Origin: Chloroflexota bacterium
GTDB taxonomy: Bacteria; Chloroflexota; Limnocylindria; Limnocylindrales; CSP1-4
Assembly (NCBI GenBank): GCA_013695505.1
Contig: JACDAH010000196.1
Coordinates: forward strand, 1 to 8,617
Length of the DNA stretch: 8,617 nt
Reading direction: 5' to 3'
In this document: positions 1 to 6,464 of the stretch, one piece after another
Numbering within the stretch: position 1 is the stretch's first letter
How the letters are laid out: the number at the start of each line of letters is the position of its first letter
Notes under the pieces: generated by a model
Seen by the model: only the letters and a program-made list of their open reading frames with translations
What the model was told of the DNA's origin: nothing
Database searches by the model: none
Made by a program: the position numbers and the translations under genes

Positions 1-965
1 GGACGATCGAAGCGGACCAGACGAACGCCTCGGTGGTGGTGGGCGAGCGCGCGATCGTGAAGTGGTTCCGGCGAGCCGGCCCGGATTCGTCACGCGCGGC
101 GACCCTGATCGCACACCTCGACGAACGCGGGTTTCGCGAGATGCCGGCACCGCTCGGATCCCTGGTCTGGCGATCGCCATCCGGCGCGGATCTCACGCTT
201 GCGCAGGGCGCCGCGTACCTGCCCGGCGCCGTTGACGGCTGGGACTGGTGCCTCGCCCGTCTCGAGCGGCACGTCGCTCACGGCGCCGGGGAGTGTCCGA
301 CCGACTGCGATCCGTGGATCGGCGCGCCGCTTGGACGGCTCGTCGAGAGACTCCACACGGCGCTCCTCACGCCATCCGCGGCGATCCCCACCCCGACCAC
401 CGTCGCCCATCCAGACGCCGTCGTCGCATGGCACGTCCTGGCTCTGGCGACTCTCGACGATGCCATCCGCCTGACCGCGGAGCAGGATCCGGCCGCCGGC
501 GCGGCGCTCGCCGCGATCGAGCCGGCGATCCGGGCCGACCTCGAACGCCTCCCGGTCGGCCAGCCCACGCCGATCCAGCCGGTCCACGGCGACCTCCACG
601 TCGGCCAGATCCTCGAGTGGTCCGGTGGGTTGGCCGTCATCGACTTCGATGGGAATCCGGCCCTCGGGAACGACGCAAATGCCCTCCGTCAGCCGGTCGA
701 ACGCGACATCGCCCAGATGCTTGCCAGCCTCGATCACCTCGGCCGGGTCGTCGATGAGCGAACCGCCGGTCATGCCCGCCGGATCATCGACGACTGGGTC
801 GCCCGCACCCGTCGCGAGTTCGTCGGCGCCCTGGACGCGGATTGCACCCTTCTCGCCGCGTTCGAGGCCGAGCAGGAATGCCGCGAGCTCGTCTACGCCG
901 CCCGATTCCTGCCCCGCTGGCGGTACGCCCCGCTCGCGACGCTCCTGGCGCGGTACGGAAGATGA
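1..965 (+). CDS. Maltokinase-family sugar kinase (possible glucosamine kinase), 5' end outside window
   Basis: The reading frame is open to the left edge (first whole codon at base 3), and the residues before the first GTG, EADQTNASVVVGERAIVKWF, match the ATP-lysine strand of maltokinases. The gene therefore begins upstream, and the GTG at 33 is internal. Seen: an ATP-binding Lys in IVKWFRR (near base 60), the catalytic loop VHGDLHVGQIL (about 582-614) and the metal-binding DFDGNP (642-659), in the order of the aminoglycoside-phosphotransferase fold. The C-terminal stretch ELVYAARFLPRWRYAPLA is also maltokinase-like. Family knowledge: these cytoplasmic enzymes use ATP to phosphorylate maltose (to maltose-1-phosphate) or, in a related actinobacterial clade, glucosamine (to GlcN-6-phosphate). 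The DFDGNP and SLDHLGRVV wording and the SIS-domain gene 25 bp downstream lean towards the glucosamine clade, but this is inference. Fusion to an upstream domain cannot be excluded. Confidence 0.85.
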   Translation, partial: TIEADQTNASVVVGERAIVKWFRRAGPDSSRAATLIAHLDERGFREMPAPLGSLVWRSPSGADLTLAQGAAYLPGAVDGWDWCLARLERHVAHGAGECPTDCDPWIGAPLGRLVERLHTALLTPSAAIPTPTTVAHPDAVVAWHVLALATLDDAIRLTAEQDPAAGAALAAIEPAIRADLERLPVGQPTPIQPVHGDLHVGQILEWSGGLAVIDFDGNPALGNDANALRQPVERDIAQMLASLDHLGRVVDERTAGHARRIIDDWVARTRREFVGALDADCTLLAAFEAEQECRELVYAARFLPRWRYAPLATLLARYGR

Positions 966-990
966 ACGCCGGCATGCGACGATCCCTCGC

Positions 991-1971
991 GTGAACCCGC
1001 TCCTCTTCCTCGCCGATCTCGAAGCGAAGCCGGAGTGGCTGAACCTGCTCGCCGATCGGCTCGCCGTCGCCAACCCGTTCGAGGCTGCGCCGCGCGACAT
1101 CGACCGGGTCCTGCTCCTCGGAATGGGCAGCTCGCGCTACGCGGCGTCGATGGCAGCGATCGACCTGCGAGTGGCCGGAATCTCGGCCGTCGCCGAGCCG
1201 GCGTCGATCGACGCGAGCTGGCCACCGGATCCTCGGATGCTGGTCGTCGCGATCTCGGCCACGGGCGAGAGCGCCGAGACGCTCGATGCCATCGATCGGT
1301 ATCGCGGTCGCGCGCCAGTTGTGGCGCTGACGAACGCGCCGGAGTCGACGCTGGCGGGCGGCGCCGATTTCGTCGTCGAGATGGGGGCGGGCGAGGAGGC
1401 GGGCGGCGTCGCGTGTCGGACGTTCCAGCACACCGGGCTCCTGCTCCGGGCGCTCGAGAGCCACCTCACGGGCCTGCCCGCCGACCTCGCCGGCCTCACC
1501 CGCCAGGTCGCTCACGCCACGGCGAACCTCCTCCGCGACAGCGGCAACTGGCTGCCCGATCTCGTGCCGGCTTTGGCATCACCCGACGGCCTATTCCTGA
1601 TCGCGCCGATTGAGCGGTTCTCGTCCGCCGAGCAGGGCGCGCTGATGGTCCGCGAGGGTCCGCGGCGCGCGGCGATGGCCTGCGAGACTGGCGACTGGGC
1701 CCACGTCGACGTCTACCTGACGAAGACGCTCGATTACCGGGCGATCCTGTTCCCGGGCTCGCGCTGGGACAGCCAGGCGCTCGACTGGCTCGCTCGGCGT
1801 GCGTCGACGGTCGTCGCCGTCGGGCCGATCGGCGACGCCCTGCCGGCTGGAGTCGATCGGGTCATCTGTTATCCGGGCGACGACGACCCGGACGTGACCC
1901 GCCACGCCGAGGTCCTCGTCCCTGAGCTTCTTGCCGCCGCATGGTGGCGCCAGTCAGCCGTCGCGACCTGA
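991..1971 (+). CDS. SIS-domain sugar isomerase, GlmS isomerase-like without glutaminase domain
   Basis: A 326-residue cytoplasmic protein with two SIS (phosphosugar-binding) domains. The first carries GMGSSRYAA (44-52) and the phosphate-loop-like SATGESAET (89-97). The second carries REGPRRAAMACETGDWAHVD (221-240), the counterpart of the GlmS EGAHxEAxxxGExxHG segment, and ends with PGSRWD (255-260). The N-terminal glutamine amidotransferase domain of GlmS is absent, and the C-terminus lacks an obvious equivalent of the GlmS active-site lysine. Glutamine-dependent GlcN-6-P synthesis is therefore unlikely. Isomerisation or deamination of an amino-sugar phosphate is more plausible (inference). 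The GTG at 991 is chosen because the residues that follow, MNPLLFLADLEAKPEWL, look like a normal SIS N-terminus, while the frame upstream reads out of frame through the kinase gene. No clear Shine-Dalgarno is seen. It lies 25 bp after the kinase and is probably co-transcribed with it. The exact substrate is unknown. Confidence 0.82.
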   Translation: MNPLLFLADLEAKPEWLNLLADRLAVANPFEAAPRDIDRVLLLGMGSSRYAASMAAIDLRVAGISAVAEPASIDASWPPDPRMLVVAISATGESAETLDAIDRYRGRAPVVALTNAPESTLAGGADFVVEMGAGEEAGGVACRTFQHTGLLLRALESHLTGLPADLAGLTRQVAHATANLLRDSGNWLPDLVPALASPDGLFLIAPIERFSSAEQGALMVREGPRRAAMACETGDWAHVDVYLTKTLDYRAILFPGSRWDSQALDWLARRASTVVAVGPIGDALPAGVDRVICYPGDDDPDVTRHAEVLVPELLAAAWWRQSAVAT

Positions 1972-2245
1972 GAGCAGCGTCCGCTCTTCGCTCCGCGCCC
2001 GATCCGCGCGCTCCGTGCGCCGATCCGGCCAAACGGTCATCCCCGGAACGTAGGGACGGGTTCCCGGGCCTTCCGGGCGCTCAGGACTTACCTCGTTAGC
2101 CGCCACCGGCTAATCGGAGGTAGTGAACCTGCTCCTGAGGCTCCGAGACCGGCCGAAGACTCCGTCCATGCGAATCTGGCCACGTCGGAGGACGCGGCGC
2201 GAGAGCTCGCGACGGGACGCGGCCGCTCGCAACGCGGTACCGGGG
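1972..2245. other. Non-coding gap between convergent genes
   Basis: The SIS gene (+) and the first desaturase (-) run towards each other into this 274-bp stretch, so it should hold the ends of both transcripts. Frames crossing it have no recognisable protein. Small inverted repeats are visible: AGAGC/GCTCT (1971-1975 with 1983-1987) at the SIS stop codon, and CCCGG/CCGGG (2063-2067 with 2073-2077). Neither is followed by a T-run. The large nested hairpin at 2080-2139 is listed separately. No promoter or tRNA is seen. Confidence 0.6.
2080..2139. other. Three-tier nested hairpin (possible structured RNA or bidirectional terminator)
   Basis: Three perfect stems nest inside each other. The outer stem is CTCAGGA 2080-2086 with TCCTGAG 2133-2139. 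The middle stem is TACCTC 2089-2094 with GAGGTA 2117-2122. The inner stem is TTAGCCG 2096-2102 with CGGCTAA 2107-2113, closed by the tetraloop CCAC. That gives 20 base pairs in 60 nt, with internal loops of 2x10 and 1x3. There is no T-tract on either strand, so it is not a classical intrinsic terminator. It lies about 110 bp past the SIS gene and about 105 bp past the desaturase stop on the other strand. It matches no RNA family I recognise. It may be a transcript-end stabiliser, a small RNA or chance. Confidence 0.4.
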
Positions 2246-3202
2246 CTATCCCGCGGAGCGGACGAGCCGATCGGGGTTGGCACCGTTGGCGGCTGCCATC
2301 TTCTGCTCGAACCGCTTGGCGCTGACCTCGAGCTTGTCGAGGTGGTCGGCGAGGCGCTGGCGAGCCTCCTCGGCGGCCGCGTCCAGGCCGGTCAGCTCGA
2401 AGATCCGCCAGTGCTTGATGATCGGCATCAGGACCTCGTCGCGGTGGATCCGGATGTCGTAGATGCCGGCCTTTGCGATGGCCGCGGCCTTGCGCAGGAA
2501 GCCGGGAATGCCGGCGCCGGGCATCTCGAAGGCGAGGACCTCGGCGACGATCGCCTGGACGGCCCGTGACGGCTGGATCTTCAGGGCGGCCCCGAGGATA
2601 TCGCGGTAGAACACCATGTGGAGGTTCTCGTCGGCCGCGATTCGGGCCATGATCCTGTCGGCCACCGGATCCTGCGAGTAGCGTCCCGTGTTCTTGTGCG
2701 AGATCCGGGTCGCGAGCTCCTGGAACGCGACATATGCGAGGCCGCGCAAGGTGTCGATCGTGTCCCGGTCGTAGCCCTGCATGAGCTGGGTCATGCGGCC
2801 GCGCTCGAGGGCCACCGGGTCAAGGTTGCGCGTCACCGTCAGGTAGTCGCGGAGCACGATCGCGTGGCGACCTTCCTCGGCCGTCCACCGACCGATCCAG
2901 TTGATCCAGGCGCCGTCTCCCGCGCCGAACATCCCGTGGATGAGCCGGTGGTAGGAGGGCAGGTTGTCCTCGGTCAGCAAATTCACCTCGAACGACGTCT
3001 GAGCGACGCCGGTCAGGCGGGGTTGGTCGGGCGTCCAGGGCTCCTTGTCAAAGTCCCGGCCCAGCCGATAGGGGATGAAGTCGTGGGGGAACCACTCCTG
3101 GGCGACCTTGTCGTGGCGGTCGTACAGGCGCCCAGCCTCGGGCTCGAGCTCGTTGAGGAGGGCGACGTCCTCGTGGACATTGCGCTCGAGCATGTCACTC
3201 AT
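2246..3202 (-). CDS. Acyl-ACP desaturase (soluble diiron, FA_desaturase_2 / DesA type)
   Basis: A 318-residue protein of the stearoyl-ACP 9-desaturase family, which uses O2 and electrons from ferredoxin to place a cis double bond in an ACP-bound fatty acid in the cytoplasm. The diiron ligands are all present in order: E78 in LLTEDNLPSYH, E110 and H113 in WTAEEGRH, E162 in FQELATR, and E192 and H195 in ADENLHMVFYRD. Their spacing (32, 52 and 30 residues between the glutamates) follows the plant enzyme. The wording LLTEDNLPSYH and RWTAEEGRHAIVLRDYL is closest to the mycobacterial DesA proteins. The ATG at 3202 is chosen because GGAGGT sits 7 nt upstream; the longer frame to 3274 has no such signal. 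It is the second gene of a tandem pair, 117 bp after its paralogue. No transmembrane segment is seen, which separates it from membrane desaturases. The substrate chain length and double-bond position cannot be read from the sequence. Confidence 0.92.
   Translation of the reverse strand: MSDMLERNVHEDVALLNELEPEAGRLYDRHDKVAQEWFPHDFIPYRLGRDFDKEPWTPDQPRLTGVAQTSFEVNLLTEDNLPSYHRLIHGMFGAGDGAWINWIGRWTAEEGRHAIVLRDYLTVTRNLDPVALERGRMTQLMQGYDRDTIDTLRGLAYVAFQELATRISHKNTGRYSQDPVADRIMARIAADENLHMVFYRDILGAALKIQPSRAVQAIVAEVLAFEMPGAGIPGFLRKAAAIAKAGIYDIRIHRDEVLMPIIKHWRIFELTGLDAAAEEARQRLADHLDKLEVSAKRFEQKMAAANGANPDRLVRSAG
3024..3145. repeat. Near-identical direct repeat inside desaturase genes, copy 1
   Basis: Bases 3024-3115 are identical to 4086-4177 (92 bp). 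After one mismatch (3116/4178), 3117-3145 is identical to 4179-4207 (29 bp). The copies are 1062 bp apart and encode the same N-terminal segment of both desaturases, from ELEPEAGRLYDRH to the residues around EPWTPDQP. Synonymous positions differ at only one of about 41 codons, whereas flanking parts of the genes differ at many. Confidence 0.9.
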
Positions 3203-3209
3203 CGTCTGT

Positions 3210-3215
3210 ACCTCC
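3210..3215 (-). promoter_or_regulatory. Strong ribosome binding site that fixes the first desaturase start
   Basis: The minus strand reads GGAGGT, 7 nt before the ATG at 3202. This is close to the ideal anti-16S complement and decides for MSDMLER as the N-terminus over the upstream in-frame ATG at 3274. Confidence 0.8.
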
Positions 3216-3319
3216 GGGCGCCGCGCATCGGGCCCACACGTGATCAGGTGCGGTCGGCCGGACGCAAGGTGCACACCACCCCAGTTTGACCCAAATCCAA
3301 GCGGCGCGATGACAGCCGG

Positions 3320-4246
3320 TCATCCGGCCCGGACAAGACGCGGAGCGTCGGACAAGGCGAGCTTTTCCTCGAACCGCCTGGCTGCGGAATCGAGCGTCGC
3401 GAGATGTGTCGAGAGCGTGGCTCGAGCCGCTTCGGCGGCCGCATTCAGCCCGGTCAGGTCGAACACCTTCCAGTGGTTGATGATCGGCACCAGGACCTCG
3501 TCGCGATGGACCCGGATGTCGTAGATCCCGGCCTTCGCGATCGTGGCGGCCTTGCGCAAGAAACCGGGAATGCCGGCGCCGGGCATCTCGAACGCAAGGA
3601 CCTCCGCGACGATGGCCTCGACGGCAGCGGACGGATCGAGCTTGAGCGCGGCGCCGAGGATGTCCCGGTAGAACACCATGTGGAGGTTCTCGTCGGCGGC
3701 GATCCTGACCATGATCCTGTCCGCGACCGGATCGTCGGAGTAACGGCCCGTGTTGCGGTGGGCAATCCGCGTGGCGAGCTCCTGAAACGCGACGTAGGCG
3801 AGGCCGCGGAGGAGCCCCGGGGCCTTGTTGTCGTAGCCCTGCTGGAGCTGGGTCATCCGGCCGCGCTCGAGCGCGATCGGATCGATGTTGCGCGTGACCG
3901 TCAGATAGTCGCGGAGCACGATCGCGTGGCGACCTTCCTCGGCCGTCCAGCGCCCGACCCAGTTCATCCAGGCACCGTCGCCCTGCCCGAACATGCCGTG
4001 GATCAATCGGTGGTACGACGGCAGATTGTCCTCGGTCAGGAGGCCGATCTCGAATGCGGTCTGCGCGACGCCGGTCAGACGCGGCTGGTCGGGCGTCCAG
4101 GGCTCCTTGTCAAAGTCCCGGCCCAGCCGATAGGGGATGAAGTCGTGGGGGAACCACTCCTGGGCGACCTTGTCGTGTCGGTCGTACAGGCGCCCAGCCT
4201 CGGGCTCCAGTTCCAGCATGAGCGCGCGATCGTCGTGGGAGGCCAA
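3320..4246 (-). CDS. Second acyl-ACP desaturase (DesA-type paralogue)
   Basis: A 308-residue paralogue of the downstream gene. All diiron ligands are kept: E72 (LLTEDNLPSYH), E104 and H107 (WTAEEGRH), E156 (FQELATR), E186 and H189 (ADENLHMVFYRD). The two proteins differ mainly at the N-terminus, around QQGYDNKAPGLL (135-146) where the paralogue has MQGYDRDTIDTL, and at the C-terminus, so they may differ in substrate or redox partner (inference). The start is uncertain. The first in-frame ATG close to the homology is at 4219, but the DNA before it still aligns with the paralogue (SHDDRAL against VHEDVAL). TTG at 4246, with a weak GGAAG about 9 nt upstream, is therefore preferred. A frame extending to 4507 is arginine-rich and looks non-coding. 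The gene is divergent from the tetR-paa operon. Cells with this family often carry more than one copy. Confidence 0.88.
   Translation of the reverse strand: MASHDDRALMLELEPEAGRLYDRHDKVAQEWFPHDFIPYRLGRDFDKEPWTPDQPRLTGVAQTAFEIGLLTEDNLPSYHRLIHGMFGQGDGAWMNWVGRWTAEEGRHAIVLRDYLTVTRNIDPIALERGRMTQLQQGYDNKAPGLLRGLAYVAFQELATRIAHRNTGRYSDDPVADRIMVRIAADENLHMVFYRDILGAALKLDPSAAVEAIVAEVLAFEMPGAGIPGFLRKAATIAKAGIYDIRVHRDEVLVPIINHWKVFDLTGLNAAAEAARATLSTHLATLDSAARRFEEKLALSDAPRLVRAG
4086..4207. repeat. Near-identical direct repeat inside desaturase genes, copy 2
   Basis: Partner of the block at 3024-3145, with 121 of 122 bases identical. Identity breaks sharply on both sides: several mismatches appear within 10 bp of 4086, and mismatches resume from 4208. 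Confidence 0.9.
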
Positions 4247-4478
4247 TTCGGGTCTTCTTCCGCGGGCCGAGCGACGCGCCAGTCGGGCGCCATGGTCGTC
4301 GGCCGGTGTTCGCGAAGGGTACCCCGGGATGCATTCCAGCCTCGTGCGATCCGTGCGGACGTGCACCAGCACGCGTGTTGCAGCGCGCTCGCGGCCCGCG
4401 GAGCGGAAGGATTGCCGCCCGCAACGTTTCGCACCCGACGCCCTGACCGGCCCCTCGTCCTGTCGGGTGCTCACGTTG

Positions 4479-4508
4479 TTGACAGAGCGGGCGCGACGGC
4501 CGCACACT
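4479..4508 (+). promoter_or_regulatory. Candidate promoter of the tetR-paaABCD operon
   Basis: A perfect TTGACA stands at 4479-4484. An 18-nt spacer leads to CACACT (4503-4508), which matches only three of six -10 positions. The palindromic operator follows immediately, so transcription would start in or beside it. That suits repression by a TetR protein. The -35 is clear and the -10 is weak. Confidence 0.45.
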
Positions 4509-4524
4509 CCTAACGATCGTTAGG
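4509..4524. promoter_or_regulatory. PaaR-type operator, perfect 16-bp palindrome
   Basis: CCTAACGATCGTTAGG is its own exact reverse complement and ends 10 bp before the tetR ATG. From memory, the Thermus PaaR site is CNAACGNNCGTTNG, and the inner 14 bases here fit every fixed position. The site lies next to the Shine-Dalgarno of tetR and just after the promoter, so bound repressor would block initiation or early elongation and make the operon autoregulated. For this family the inducer is expected to be phenylacetyl-CoA. Confidence 0.8.
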
Positions 4525-4534
4525 TAGGACATCG

Positions 4535-5125
4535 ATGATCGAAACGGGCGCGCGGCGGCGCGAGATCGACGAGGTCGCCAGCGAGCTGTTCCACGCGAAC
4601 GGCTATGCGGCAACGAGCGTGCGCGACATCGCCCGCGCGCTCGACATCCAGGGGGCGAGCCTCTATGCCCATGTCGCGTCGAAGGAAGACGTGCTGTGGT
4701 CGATCGTCGATTGGGCCGCGGCCGAGTTCGAGCAGGCAGCCGACCGGGCGATCGCCGACACCTCCACGGCAGATGCCGTCGAGCGCCTCGCAGCTCTCGT
4801 CGAGGCCCATGTCGAGGTCGTCACCGCGGACCCGGAGCGCTCGAGCGTGTTCGTCACCGAATGGCGTCACCTGTCGGAGCCGCGTCGTGCTGCGGTCGGC
4901 GACCGGCGCGATGCCTACGAAGCCCGCTTCCGGACGACGATCGAGGACGGGGTCGCGGTCGGCGCCTTCCGCGCGACCGATCCGGCCATCGCCGCCACCT
5001 TCATCCTGACCGCCCTCAACGGGATCGCGACGTGGTTCCGGGCCGGCGGCAGGCTCACCCCCGATCGCATCGCCGACCACTATGTCGAGCTCGCCCTGCG
5101 CTCCCTCTCGGAGGATCACCGATGA
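4535..5125 (+). CDS. paaR: TetR-family repressor of phenylacetate catabolism (PaaR-like)
   Basis: A 196-residue TetR-family regulator. The N-terminal DNA-binding domain spans about residues 5-52, with the helix-turn-helix in SVRDIARALDIQGASLYAHV (28-47) followed by the usual SKEDVL. The ligand domain has the pattern of the KstR2/PaaR-type subgroup: FVTEWRHLSEPRR (105-117) and a C-terminal ALNGIATWFRAGG segment. Such proteins commonly sense acyl-CoA thioesters, so phenylacetyl-CoA is the expected inducer (inference from context). The ATG at 4535 has AGGA five nt upstream and sits 10 bp after a perfect palindrome. Its stop overlaps the paaA start (ATGA), so repressor and enzyme are made from one message. 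KstR2-like regulators of other CoA pathways are the alternative, but position and operator favour PaaR. Confidence 0.85.
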   Translation: MIETGARRREIDEVASELFHANGYAATSVRDIARALDIQGASLYAHVASKEDVLWSIVDWAAAEFEQAADRAIADTSTADAVERLAALVEAHVEVVTADPERSSVFVTEWRHLSEPRRAAVGDRRDAYEARFRTTIEDGVAVGAFRATDPAIAATFILTALNGIATWFRAGGRLTPDRIADHYVELALRSLSEDHR

Positions 5126-6120
5126 CCGATCCCCTCGCCCTCGACCCGGTCCTGCCGCCCCGCGAGCGGAGTGCCATGCCGTTCAACGACGACGCCCTCG
5201 GCCATGACGAGCGCTTCGGCCATTTCGAGGACCACGTCGTCGGAGGCGGCAAGGTCGAAGCGACCGACTGGATGCCCGACGAGTACCGGACCGCGGTCCT
5301 GCGCTTCGTCGAGATGCACGCCAACAGCGAGCTGATGGGCGTCCTTCCGGAGCGCGAATGGATCATGCGAGCGCCGACCCTCCGCCGGAAGCTGGCCCTG
5401 ACGGCGAAGGTCCAGGACGAGGTCGGCCACGCCCAGCTGCTGTATCGCGTCGCCGAAGATCTCGGCAAGCCGCGCGATGCGATGATCGCGGACCTGCTCG
5501 ACGGCAAGACGAAGTTCCACAACGTCTTCCACTATCCGACGAAGTCGTGGGCCGACATCGGGATCATCGCCTGGCTCGTCGATGCCGCCGCGATCGTCGC
5601 CCAGCAGGCCCTCCGCGATTCGTCCTACGCCCCGTACGCCCGGACGATGAAGAAGATCTGCTGGGAGGAGTCGGTCCACATCATGCACGGACGCGACGTC
5701 GTGGTGACGATGGCGACCGGAAGTGCTGCGCAGCGGGCGTCCATCCAGGAGGCGCTCGACCGCTGGTGGGGCCCCCTGATGCAGATGCACGGGCCGCGCA
5801 GCGACCGCGCCAAGGACCGCGACATCCATTGGCGGATCAAGGCCAAGACGAGCGAGGAGCTGCGCCAGGAGTTCCTCGGCATCTACGTGCCGCGGATCCT
5901 GGAGCTGGGCCTGACGATTCCGGACGCCGACCTCGCCAGGGATCCGGAAACGGGCGTGTGGGCCTACGGCGAGCCCGATTGGAACGAGCTCCGGACGGTC
6001 GTCACCAACCATGGCCCGAAGTCGCAGGAGCGGCTCGACTTCCGACGACAGAACTGGGAGGCGACGCAGTGGGTACGCGACGCCATCCTCGGCCCTCCGC
6101 AGGCGGCGGCGGTTGCCTGA
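5122..6120 (+). CDS. paaA: Ring-1,2-phenylacetyl-CoA epoxidase, catalytic subunit PaaA
   Basis: A 332-residue oxygenase subunit. With PaaC and PaaB it converts phenylacetyl-CoA, O2 and reducing equivalents to the ring-1,2-epoxide, the first ring-attacking step of aerobic hybrid phenylacetate degradation. Carboxylate-bridged diiron ligands are visible as E70 (ANSELMG), E100 and H103 (DEVGHAQLLYR), and E183 and H186 (WEESVHIMHGRD), in the ferritin-like four-helix order. The segment YPTKSWADIGIIAWLVDAAA (138-157) is typical of PaaA. The ATG at 5122 has GGAGG 7 nt upstream and overlaps the tetR stop. The protein is slightly longer than E. coli PaaA (309 residues) because of an N-terminal extension; a later ATG at residue 19 (MPFNDD) is possible but lacks as good a binding site. 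The stop overlaps the paaB start. Confidence 0.95.
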   Translation: MTDPLALDPVLPPRERSAMPFNDDALGHDERFGHFEDHVVGGGKVEATDWMPDEYRTAVLRFVEMHANSELMGVLPEREWIMRAPTLRRKLALTAKVQDEVGHAQLLYRVAEDLGKPRDAMIADLLDGKTKFHNVFHYPTKSWADIGIIAWLVDAAAIVAQQALRDSSYAPYARTMKKICWEESVHIMHGRDVVVTMATGSAAQRASIQEALDRWWGPLMQMHGPRSDRAKDRDIHWRIKAKTSEELRQEFLGIYVPRILELGLTIPDADLARDPETGVWAYGEPDWNELRTVVTNHGPKSQERLDFRRQNWEATQWVRDAILGPPQAAAVA

Positions 6121-6464
6121 TGAGCCCGGCTGATCCCGGCGTCCTCGAAGCGTGGGAGGTCTTCCGACGCGAGAAGGACGGCGACCCGATGCGCCACGGC
6201 GGCTCGGTCATGGCGCCTGACGCGAAGCTGGCCGTCCACTATGCCCGAGAGATGTACAGCCGGCGCCAGGAGAGCGTCCATCTGTGGGTGGTTCGCCGCG
6301 GCGACATCCATGACCTGGCCGACCTCGACCTTCTCCAGCCGCCGCTCGATCGATCATTCAAGAAGCCCGGCGGCTATGTGATGCGCGACAAGCTCGCGGC
6401 CGCCCGCGAGCAGTCGGGGCAGGCCAAGCCGAAGGCGAACACGGGCCACAAGGGCGCTCGATGA
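6120..6464 (+). CDS. paaB: Phenylacetyl-CoA epoxidase subunit PaaB
   Basis: A 114-residue protein with the PaaB pattern: WEVFRREKDGDPMRHGGSV (12-30), then ALxAREMYSRRxExVHLWVV-like sequence with AREMYSRRQESVHLWVV at 42-58. PaaB carries no metal; it links PaaAC heterodimers in the epoxidase complex. E. coli PaaB is about 95 residues, and the surplus here is a Lys/Ala/Gly-rich tail from about residue 90 (DKLAAAREQSG onward), probably disordered. The ATG at 6120 shares its A with the paaA stop (TGATG), so translation is probably coupled; the upstream binding site is only a weak GGCGG. The stop overlaps the paaC start by four bases. Confidence 0.93.
   Translation: MSPADPGVLEAWEVFRREKDGDPMRHGGSVMAPDAKLAVHYAREMYSRRQESVHLWVVRRGDIHDLADLDLLQPPLDRSFKKPGGYVMRDKLAAAREQSGQAKPKANTGHKGAR

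Larger units (their letters stand above)
4247..4534. promoter_or_regulatory. Divergent intergenic region between desaturase and tetR-paa operon
   Basis: This 288-bp region must hold the promoters for the desaturase pair (-) and the paa operon (+). The tetR-side promoter and operator lie at its right end. No good -35/-10 pair is visible to me for the minus strand. Frames crossing the region are Arg-rich and lack recognisable protein features, although one minus-strand frame (ATG at 4292) reads into the desaturase region out of frame. Confidence 0.6.

Noticed and set aside
625..990. N-terminal extension of the SIS frame back to 625
   Set aside because: It overlaps the kinase gene out of frame, reads Ser/Pro/Arg-rich noise, and the SIS homology begins right after the GTG at 991.
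2095..2114. GTTAGCC...GGCTAAT as an integron attC-like or insertion-element end
   Set aside because: The core bases do not fit the attC consensus and there is no integrase, cassette or target duplication nearby.
2123..2569. Plus-strand frame starting at GTG 2123 just after GGAGG
   Set aside because: The spacing from GGAGG to GTG is only two bases, the frame starts inside the nested hairpin, and most of it is antisense to the first desaturase.
3203..3274. Upstream in-frame ATG (3274) as the start of the first desaturase
   Set aside because: The GGAGGT at 3210-3215 is ideally placed for the ATG at 3202, and the extra 24 residues have no family counterpart.
3404..4513. Long plus-strand frame (369 codons) opposite the second desaturase
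   Set aside because: It is antisense to a gene with a complete set of diiron ligands. It reflects GC-rich codon bias, not a second protein, and similar shadows exist opposite paaA (5116-6012) and the kinase (90-1100).
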